Shown: piece after piece, positions 31,594-42,800 of the stretch | How the letters are laid out: every line of letters starts with the position of its first letter | Position numbering within the stretch: the first letter of the stretch is position 1 | From: Argyresthia goedartella | Taxonomy: Eukaryota > Arthropoda > Insecta > Lepidoptera > Argyresthiidae | NCBI GenBank assembly: GCA_949825045.1 | Contig: OX463813.1 | Coordinates: 5,766,001 to 5,830,000 of the forward strand | DNA: 64,000 bases | Direction of reading: 5' to 3' | Program-made: the position numbers and the translations under genes | Notes under the pieces: generated by a model | Told to the model about the DNA's origin: nothing | Databases searched by the model: none | What the model saw: the letters and a program-made list of their open reading frames with translations, nothing else

Positions 31594-32001
31594 TAAAACC
31601 GGTCAAGTGCGAGTCTAAATCGCGCACGAAGGGTTCCGTACCACCGTTCAATGGAAGCGATGGTGTGGAGTGAATAGTTTGGATTTTACACAGCAAAATA
31701 TTGTTTACAAAGTTATTGGTGCGGTTACTTTCACACTCCATGTACGTAACCAGGTGCATCCATAAGTTTGTATGTGGTATTGTTGTATGGGAGCCCCCTT
31801 AAATATTTATTTTATCCTGTTTTTTAGTATTTGTTGTTATAGCGGCAACATAAATACATAATCTGTGAAAATTTCAACTCTCTAGCTAGCTAGGTTCTTG
31901 AGATACAGCCTGGTGACAGACGGACGGACGGACGGACGGACGGACAGCGAAGTCTTAGTAATAGGGTTCCGTTCTTACCCGTTGGGTACGGAACCCTAAA
32001 A
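31594..32001 (+). repeat. Complete GTTCCGTA dispersed repeat
   Basis: Runs from AACCGGTCAAGTGCGAGTCT through GCACGAAGGGTTCCGTACC to GTTGGGTACGGAACCCTAAA, with (GGAC)n at about 31918-31945. The A-rich flanks resemble its insertion context at 19383. No ORF. It is a microsatellite-bearing lepidopteran repeat as far as I can recall; the mechanism of spread is not visible here. Confidence 0.8.
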
Positions 32002-32369
32002 AACAACATTCAAATTGGTAGACGGGGTAACAGAGGCACAGTTGTGCCCACGCCATATATAGCCATTTATTCTATATACATGACATACATACATAATAGG
32101 TCTCTCAAGTGTTTATGGAACCCTTTGTGCGCGAGTCGGACTCGAACTTGACTGTTTATCCTTCTATAAGGTAAGTAATTTTTTATTAATACTTATAGTG
32201 ATGTATAAGAATATTGATGGATATGCAGCAATATATATTTTCTTACGATCTGTGCCGATAAGCCGGGAAGCGTCGAGCAGTTAAGAAACAATAATTGTAT
32301 TGTACTTTTTCAAAAAATTTGGTCAGCTAATTGAAAGTCACCTGTATAAATGTTTATTGAAATTCTTAC

Positions 32370-32446
32370 TTTCCAGCACCGGTCATTGCTTTGGCGAAGA
32401 ATGCTGCATATTCTCCGATATTGATGTTTTCCACTGAGTAGTTTTC
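32370..32446 (-). CDS. Gene A exon 4
   Basis: 77 bp after a TTTTCAG acceptor, encoding ENYSVENINIGEYAAFFAKA then MTGAGK. The end is ambiguous: GGAAA|GTAAGA is a strong donor, but reading on gives an immediate TAA with AATAAA a few bases later. Copy B has the same ambiguity. Confidence 0.7.
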
Positions 32447-35400
32447 CTGAAAATTATAATAATTTTTCAAACCCATATACAGTGTGACTCTTTATAAAGT
32501 GCACATATCGAACCGACTTGAAAAGCTCATATCGAAAATTTTATCGACAAAAAAATACTAAAAATTTTCATCTCATTAGCTTTCAAAGACTCAGACATTG
32601 TTTCAACTAAAACACTTTTTTATACGTACGTGATTCCCCTTTTCCATTTTTCGGAACTAAGATAAATCATAAGCCCTCACATCGTGTCAATGAATAAACG
32701 CGTAGTGAGCTGTCAGCTGTCAAGTTAAAGTGAGCTCCGTAATAAATTATTGTAATTAAATAATAAACAGCGTTAAATAGTGAAAGTTATTTGTCCAACC
32801 GTTAAATAAAGTCGAATCAAAATAGTATTAGTGTTATCTACAAAAAACAACTACTACAACAGTGTTGTATTGTGATATCGTGAAACCGTTCCAGTAACAA
32901 AAAATACAAATAAATTATTGCTTAGCTGAGTCCTGTGACACGAGGAATGAGATATATGCATCGCCGCCGAAACAAAATAGTGACTTAAAGGGACAATCGA
33001 AGAAAAACAGCGAAAAAGGTTAGTGACAATCTTTTGTAAACAAACCATGACTCATTCTTAACGGACGCACTGATTGCACGAGTCCAATTTCACTGAATGT
33101 GACTACTAATTTCGCCTTGACTAACAACGTCCCTATAGCGGAGCCGTAGTACGTCTGGCCGTCTTACCGTGGGTTCCGGGGTCGATCCCGACTCAAGACT
33201 TGTCAACATTTAGTTTCGTTACGTCTTTTATTTTTGTAAAGAGACTCCAAATACAAAATGAGTTTCTTTGGAAATATTACATTTCGAAAGAATCGTCCAC
33301 ACTCTGAGTCAGAGGTGACTGCAGAGGAAATAAATGTATCCGAAACAACAGTAAATGCTTCCACCAGTAGTATGCCCGAAATATCAGATGATGAAGAGGA
33401 AAGTAGAAAACAACTAGAAAGCGAAATACAACTTCTAAAACAACAGCTTCAAACAGCACACGAAGAAATAATAAACTTAAATCTAGAAAACAGTCAACTG
33501 AAAACAGATATTCTTGAGCTACAAAAAAAACAAGAGATCTGCCATAAAGTAACAAAGAGTTTAAAATACGACTGTGTTACTCCTAAAAGAAAAAAAGACA
33601 AATCCACAACACTGTCCAAAACCCTGGCGACCACAAAACCAACCACGAGTGCTAAAAACGGTGATGTGTCGAACCCAGGCAAATTAATTTCAGTCAGCAC
33701 ACAAACCACACCAAAATTCAACTCTTCTAACAAAGCGAAAAAATCACCTAAAGCGCGAGGGAAGCTTAGTAATAACGTCAGCAAAAGTACAAAACCAAAA
33801 AGTAAAATATGTATAATTAGTAGCAACAATACGAACAAAATACTCCGGACAGCTGAAGATACCCTGCCAAATAGCAGTATATTACATTACTCATCACCTG
33901 GAGCTGGAATTAGTTACCTATTAGAAAAGACTCAAAAAAATGTTAAAGATTTTACGATGGACGATTACTGCATCATCATGATTGGAGAAGAAGATTTCTT
34001 GACCACCAATAACTATATTGATCTTGTATACCTCATCAGAGAGGAACTACAGAAAATAAAACATACGAATGTAATACTGTGCGTGCCAACGTTTAAATGC
34101 AACGAACATTCAGACTTATTCAACTGGAGGATTGAAACTTTCAACAGTGCTTTATATATGGATTTACAAGAACACAAGCATGCGCATGCATTAGACACAA
34201 ATTTGAATTTAACATACGACAACAATATGTTTCATAGATATAGTGGCCAGATAAACAATTATGGAACGAAAGTAGTATTTGAAACTCAATTAAAAAAAAA
34301 GGGTCCGTCCAAATAAATAAACAGAAAAACACCAATGACGGGACTATTGACACACCGACTCAGCTTTTTCGTAACTAATGATCCCAAAGTGCCACTATTC
34401 GTATATAACCACATAAATGTCATGCATCAGAATATAGCTGGACTAATAAGCAAAGCTGATGAACTAACAGTTTGCCTTGAAGAAATGAAGATAAAAAACA
34501 GAAAAACCATAGACGTGTTATGTATTACAGAGCACAATATGACTGACGCTAATGAAGAACAACTATTTTTACCAAATTATAGAATTGCTGCCAGTTTATG
34601 TAGAAACAAAAAAAGAGGAGGCTCTTGTATACTAATCAGAATGGACCACGACTTCAGAACACTCAGTGATATAGCCAAGTACTCTATACCTAACGTAATA
34701 GAATGCTGTGCAATAGAGTTAAGTAAACATCGTATTAACATATTATGTGTTTATCGGGTACCAGGATCAGACATGAATTTATTTTTTGACACCCTGGACC
34801 TAATTTTACGGAAAATATGTGATGACTCAAAAAGTCAACTAATAATATGCGGTGATTTTAACATTGATGTATTGAAAACAAATTGTAAATCAACTGAATT
34901 CGAACATCTTTTGTCGAGTCATAATCTGACATTACAATTCAGAGAGCCAACGAGATATGCAAGTAAAACCTGTATAGATAATTTTGCTCATAGCATTAGA
35001 GGATGTACTGGGGAAATCGCGGAATTAGGCTTATCAGACCATACAGCGCAAATTTTAAAATGTCCTGTGAAAAAAACCTGCACACTTAAATCATGGCAAA
35101 TTACAAGACGGGACTTCTCCACAGAAAACCTACATAAATTTAAAGAATGTTTAACAAGTTATAAATTTAGTGACGTATTTGACTCAGTTGATCCAAATAA
35201 AGCATATAATTTATTTTTCGAAACATTTAAACTATTTTATGACCTATTCTTTCCCATTAAAAATGTTAGGATACGTACAAGAAGAAAGCAACGATAGATA
35301 TCCAAGGGAATAAAAAAATGTAGCAAGCGAAATAGGGAACTTCTCTGGCAATACAGACTGAAGCCTTGCAGTGAAACCAAACTATTGCTGAATTCGTACA

Positions 35401-38400
35401 AAAAAAGATACAGAAAAGTTCTCAAACAGACGCAGTTCTCTCAAAATAATAACTACATACAACTAGCAAACAACAAATGTAAAGCCACCTGGCAAATTAT
35501 AAACAAAACAAAAGACAATCATCCTAAGGAATCAATAACCAAGATTAATAATCTAAACAGGGATATTACAGAACCAATAGCTATAGCTAATGCTTTTAAT
35601 GATTTTTTTATTGACCAGGTTAGAGATATACCTAAAACTAAAAACCGTATTGACAGTTCCGCAAATATCCCTCATTCTATATTTATGAGACCGATCTCAC
35701 CAGATGAAGTTAATAAGATTGTTAAAGGACTAAAGAACAAAAAAAGTGTCGGTTTTGATGAAATTTCCACAGAAGTCTTAAAGTTTGTATCAAATGAAAT
35801 AGCATCTCCTCTGAGCCATGTATTCAATCAATGTATCACCAAAGGCATATTTCCAGACAAACTAAAACCAACAATTGTTAGACCATTGCACAAAAAAGGC
35901 GATAAAGTTAAGCTATCCAATTATAGACCTGTAGCATTGATACCTATTCTATCAAAAGTCTTTGAAAAATATATATATAATGCCATTACAAACTTTATTA
36001 ACAAGCATAAAATATTGACTGATCAACAAAAAGGATTTAGAAAAAATATGACTATAAATATGGCAATTTATGACTTAATAAAATGTGCGGTGTTAAATAA
36101 GGAAGCCTATTTGTGCCATTTATATGGACATGTCAAAGGCTTTCGACTGTGTTGATCATTGTATATTAATGGATAAGCTCTACACATACGGCTTGCATGG
36201 TAACGTACATGATCTTATAAAGTCATATCTCAGTGACAGATATCAATACACAGAAATAACCCAAATATGTCAGCATAGGGCTCGGGAAATAAGTTTTAGA
36301 TCGGAGCCTAGAAAGACTTGCTTTGGAGTACCACAAGGCAGCGTATTGGGGCCGCTTTTGTTTTTACTGTACATTTACGACATGCCGAATAATGTACACC
36401 ACCCCATGGTACTGTTTGCCGATGATAGCACAGTTCTAATAAAAAGGAATAATGATGTAGACTACGAGAAAGATATTAATAGTACTCTCAGCAACATCAT
36501 AGATTGGCTTACTAATAATAACCTGCTTATAAATATTGACAAAACCAAGGTGATGCATTTTAGTCAAAAGGTAGAATATTTGAACCCAAATGTAAACTAC
36601 AAGGGTGAAACAATTGAAGAAGTGAACCAAACCAAATCCTTAGGGTTAGTTATAGATAAAAACTTGACTTGGAAGCCACAATCAGAAGAAATCTGCAAAA
36701 AACTCTATAAATTCTCATACGCGTTATATAAGCTCGCTAAAGTTGTGAACCGTGACGCAGTGCTATGTGCCTATCACGGCTATGTAGCTTCCACGCTTCG
36801 TTATGGTATCATATTCTGGGGGAACTGTTCAAATAGAGAAATTATATTTAAATCTCAAAAGAGATGTCTTAGAGCAATGTGTAAATTAAAATCAACAGAC
36901 ACCTGTAAACCATATTTTAAAGAACTGAAGTTACTAACGTTTCCCTCTATGTACATTTTTGAAGTTGCTTTATTTGTAAAAACGAACCCAATATTATTTA
37001 CGAAAACTAATAGATTAAGAAATCCTCATAGGCTTCAAAATGTAACCTCAAAAACGGCTCTACTTAGTAAAAGCGTAATTGGACTAGCTCCAAAAATTTA
37101 CAATAAAATTCCTAATAATATTAAAAGCCTTAATGTTAATACTTTTAAATTAAAGCTTAAATCCATATTGATTGAGAAGTCTATTGTTGAATATTTAAAT
37201 GACAAGGAATTCTGCAAATAACTTTACAGAGCCACTGAGCCACTTTCTATGACATGTATGATAAACTTCAATTGAGACTTTTGAATTTGTTAAAGACATT
37301 AATTTGATCAACTATTAGAATTGCATGTTAGACTATAAGTAATGAAAATATTTGTATGCTTTTTTTAGCAGAATGTAGAGTACATAAATGTATTTACCAA
37401 CTTATATATCCACCTACATTCCACAAATAAATGATTTTGTATTTGTATTTGTATTTGAGAAACTAGTTTGTTCAGAATCACGAGCAGAGTCGATTTCACT
37501 GACTTTAAATATAGGCCATAGCTTTTAAGAAAAAAAGTTACTTTTGTTGCCCGGTCTATTTATTAATAAGCTAACTAAGGCGCGACCGTCCAGTTTAACT
37601 AAACCCGGCCTATATATGCCAAAATTGGACCTGCTTTCGTTTTCTTTCCTAAGAAAAACGCAAGGATAAGTTCGTAAGTTCGCTTACTTTCTTCATCCGT
37701 ATGGAAATAAAGAGAGAGCCTCGGGCGTCGCGATGGAAACATCGAGTGAGCGAGTTGCGAAATCCGAAACTTCGCGAAATCTGTTCTTAGGAACCATGGC
37801 GTCAATTTTAGATTGAATAATTATGACATTCAAACGACTTTTTTTAGACTCTCATAAATAACCGGGAATCAAACCTGGTCAATATTCAATATTCTTTATG
37901 TAATCGCGTGCGCGGGCGGCTCCTACTATGCGCCCCGCCGCCCGCGGTCTTCTTAGTTATTTCATTTTATTTTTATTTTATATTCTTAAGAGAGGTGTAA
38001 TTCTTAAACAGTTAGAAGTTAATTACAAAGTTATGAGCTAATAATAACCTCCCACAGTTAATTTACTAAAAATGTGAACTGGGTACTTCCAAAGCGACAT
38101 AATAGCATTAATTGACAAAAACTACGAGTACACCACACACCACACCAACACTTCTCATCATCTAAAGATGCAACAAATTGCCTTATGAAGTGAACCCTTA
38201 TTAATTGAGCACTGTCATTAAATATTTAATTAATGCCATCGCCACTACAGAGACTGTTAAAGGTAGAACATGCTCTTACCGAAAACAAGTTTTTCCTATA
38301 GTTACTATGAAAACGGGGCAACTGAAAGAGAGGACGTCTACGAGCACCAGCAACACGAACTTTCAGTTTAATTTTGCTAAGCAGAGAAGGACAATCTACG

Positions 38401-39788
38401 GTGCCCTTCAGTAGTTTCATAAGAAAAACAATATCGGCGACATCCCTACGTAGCTTTAGAGGGAGGAGATGCAGTCGTGCACACCAATGCTCATAATCAA
38501 TCTGCGGCAGTTTGAACCTTGCATCTTTCCCTGCATCTTTCGTCCCCGTCGCCCGAAGACCATCAGATCCTCCGCTTAATACCTGAGATGTACTATCAGT
38601 AGCAGAAGTGAGATGTGCTATCAGTTGGACCACTTCAAAACTTATTTCCCTTGCAGCTAGCATGTGGCGGTAAACCCTTGCTTTTGTTAAACTTTTTGTC
38701 GAATTTCAAAAACCATTCAAAAACTATTTGTTTTATGACTTTTAAGTGATGGGCTGCACGGGAAAAGAACCCTTACAGTGGTCTTCCAAATTCCAAATGT
38801 CTTTATTACTGTAGATATTTACATATACTTAGCAATCGTAATTTTTTGCCACTTTGCGTAGAAACTCCCACAAATTGATTAAGATCTCTTTTAAAAATTG
38901 CTTGTGCTTAACTAATACAAATATTATAATATCCTTATGATAATTAATAGGCAGGAACAAATAATTACAAAATTATAACAGCAAGGTCTGTGTTGAGCCA
39001 GATTAACCCCATACAGTCCCGTCATTTAAGTAATCTTGAACATTGTAGTATCCCTTTTTCGACAAAGTCGCTTTAACATGGTTTTTAAATTCCTCAAATG
39101 GCAATTTCAACATCTCCAGAGGTATCTTCCACAACAGCTGATAATGGTACGATATGGCAAATTGACAGCTGACCTGCCCACAAATCTATGGCTGTGAGGA
39201 TATTATTTCGACCAACAATTTCCATATCGCTGGTTTGGCCGGTGAGCGCCGGTGAGGGCTGGTATGATAGCCTGCTCGTTTGCCCGATACGTCTTTAGAT
39301 TAATTTTTATGGGGCGCGATGAAGCAACGGGTTTATTCCACGCCCATCAAGCCAGATTAACAGCAGCAATCTTAAAGATCGGTTTTAAGTTGCACTAACG
39401 CTATCCTAAACGATTTAGAAATGATCAGAAGAGCACGAATTGGGTTTCGCTCAGCATTATGCCTTCAAAAATGAGGGTAACACATTGAAAATTTATTGCA
39501 ATAATCTGTTTTGTTGTTCTGAAGTAGATTGATCCCCCTTGGTATATTTTATTTCTATTATTTTAACAAAATAAAAGACGAAGTGTATGCCATAATGTTA
39601 ATTGTTTTATTACAGACTAGAGTGTGGCGTCATCTATCAGGCGATCCACATACTAACATACAAGATGGATGTCAAGCATACAATCGCAGCTGTTGACAAA
39701 AATTGTCAACAAATGTCATTCTTTAAGGATCGCTGAAACAATTGACAAACTTTCCTACATCGCGCAAGAGAAGTCTCTTCGTTACTAA

Positions 39789-39848
<60 letters not shown>

Positions 39849-42800
39849 AGCATAAGCTGATGGGCCAGTGGTCCCCAGGCGCAGTAACCATGAGCAGAGA
39901 TCTTCCTTTTAAGGATCAAATACACAAAGCTAACGCAGTAACTAGGACCTCCTCAATATATAGACACCCTCGTCTCGATTCACTGGTGACCCTCGACAAC
40001 GACTCCCAGCAGCCTTCTACCTTCAGATCACGTCTTCTGCACCCACTAGGGAGGCATTTTTAGGGAGAAGTGATACATCCCTTGCTTACCTTGCTAATTA
40101 TGTTTGTGAATAATTTACATTATAATATTAGGAAATAAATAATATTTCTTAATGTCATTATTATCTGGAGATGCAATCCTTCAACTTCAAAGCCAACTTC
40201 TCATTCATCCCCATCAGCAGCAGCACCCACATCTTCAAAAAGTCTTTAAAAGTCACAAGCAACAAGCTACAAGCATTTCCGATGCAGAATCTTACTGAGT
40301 TTCCTGGTCCTGCAGCTCTTATCATCAACAGCGGTGGCGTCAACACGCGCACTTCCAGCTCTGTGGTGGAATCTGAGGCAACAACTCTTCCCCCTCGGCA
40401 CGAGGAATCCGAGAAGCAATGGCAGCTGCCTCTAAACAAAACTCGCACACTCCTTAGTAGTGGAATCTGAGCGAGAACTAATTCCCTGCGACACGATGAA
40501 TACGAGCAGCAACAGCAATTTCCGGGTTTGAGTGCAACCTGTTCACCGAGGACAAACAGTTTCGCAGCAATGAAGCGCACTCAGGGATCATCCTTCATCA
40601 AGCCTGGCACCTGCAAGCATCGACGACGCACAGACTACTCTACTCACCGACCTTCTCATCTCACATGCTCACTTATGCCTGTAACTCCAGTCACTGTCTC
40701 TACGGGGGAGTGTTGCAGCGTCACCTATTAGGCGATCCACATACTAACATACAAGATGGATATCAAGCAAACAAACGTAGCACTTGGTAGAAGTTGACAA
40801 TAGAAGTCATCACCGATTGCTTTAACAATTGACAATCGTTCCTGCATCGCGCAAGAGAAGTTTCTTCGGTACCTAACTATAAATAGAACGTCTTATTATA
40901 ACCTGTTGGACCAGAGATCCCCGGGGTAGAAACCTGGAGCGGAGATCTTCTTTTTATGGACCTAATATTCACAGCGGGCGTAGCCACTGGATTTATTCTA
41001 TATATAGCCGCCTTCTTCGCTTCAAGAGCTCCATGGCCTAGACTAGTCTCTACTAGTTTCACGCTTGCTTCTCATGCAGGAGCTGAATGAAAACTGATCT
41101 GGTGCTCATCATGTACCAATAGCATATTAAGCTCCCGTTCCTTAAAATAAATCAAAACGGACGGAAACGGATACACGGAATATCGGAATACACGTTAATC
41201 TCTAGGTCCCGGCTACTTCGCTACTTGGCTGTGTTTATCGTAAGACTTGTCTACCAACCCGCACTGAGCCAACCTGATGGAGTATGCCTCAATCTTACTC
41301 GTATCCGGGTAAGGCCTGTGCTCCTCAGTGGGGACATTAGTAGGCTACATTTGTTTATTTATTACCTGTTTACTCCACTGTGTGTCACTATGATTAATCT
41401 TAGTTCAGAAAAATAAAAAAGGGTATCACGTACATATAAAAAAAAAGAGTTTTAGTTAGAAACTAAATTTTGGGGTCTTTGAAAGCTAATAAAATTATTA
41501 CTATTTTTGGGCCAAATTTTGTGGTAAACTGCAATTACTAAAACGGTACTCCAAAAATCACTATTATTTTTAAACAAAGTGTAATTTAAGTAAACAGTTA
41601 ACATATTTCGGTGACTTATTATTACTGGCACCTGTCCTTCATGATCACTAACCAATAAATTTGATTACGAAAAACCCTTTCATTCCGAGGTTACATTTTG
41701 TTTTTACAGATATGGAGATGTAATCATGGCGTATATATATTTTAGTTGTGTGACATCGACAATATTGCCATAAGTGTTGACGCCTTGAACATTTGTCTCA
41801 ATATTTATTCACGGATACTTGTATTTTGTGAAGATAACTGTAATAAAGTAAATAAATAATGCAACGCCACTTACAGGTAATAATTTACACTCCTTATCCA
41901 AGTGCACTTTCAGCATTTTCATCACCTCTTTAGGTACGAAGTGAGTGCATTTTAGGTTCACAAGCTTGAATTCTAGGTGTTTGGCGTTGTTTTGTTGCAC
42001 CCGGTAGCCTCTCAATGACAACTGTTTAGAGATATGAAAGAAGCATTAACCCTTAAAGGCTACGGTTTTTTTTACACTCAGGTGACTTAATATTGTGCCT
42101 GTATCTTTTTTTGTTTTTAACGCTGCGTTTCGAACACGCGGGAAGAGAGGTGGTGCGTAAGCGCCGGTCCCGAAATACACTCTCAACCCGGTGTTTTTTT
42201 ACCCATTGTATTCAAAGTGGGCTTCTGACTTATACCGTAAGTAATGAACATTTAATGTTTTCTTTTAAGTATGTGTGTAGTATAATACTATATTTATGTG
42301 TATAAAGGTATAAAGTTTATTATTTTTTATGTGTATTATATGTAATTAAAATTTCAGATTATGCATCGACTGAGGCGCCAAGAAATTGAAGCCGAACACC
42401 TGTGGTAAAACACGGGACCACGTGGTTCGACTCTCAAGGCATTCATTGCTTACATGTGGTTGTTACAAAAGATGGCAATATTAAGGTTAGGTAAGTCCCA
42501 AAACCTGGGCATTAGACATAAGACATAAGACATCATTTATTGGTAATATACATTACAAGTCGTTCAAAATTCAAAAAAATAATAAAATGTATAAAATAAA
42601 ATTAGATAAAGGAAACATTTGCCACATCATTAATAAGGAAGTTGTCATTACCCGTAGGAGTATAATGTAATATAATTGGTACAATTAAAAGAATATTTAC
42701 TTATGTACGTCGTTCTTTAAAATTTATGAATTCTTCGTAGGAGTAGAACGACTTCTTGACAAGCCACTTTTTTAATTTAATTTTAAAGTTTAGGAAGCTC

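Larger units (their letters stand above)
32480..37456 (+). mobile_element. Nearly full-length LINE G inside intron 3 of gene A
   Basis: A 5' UTR (start uncertain, between about 32475 and 32700), ORF1, ORF2 and a 3' UTR ending in AATAAATGA and a (TTTGTA)n tail at 37427-37456. It is antisense to the host gene. One nonsense codon and one frameshift were found. No clear target-site duplication seen. Confidence 0.85.
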
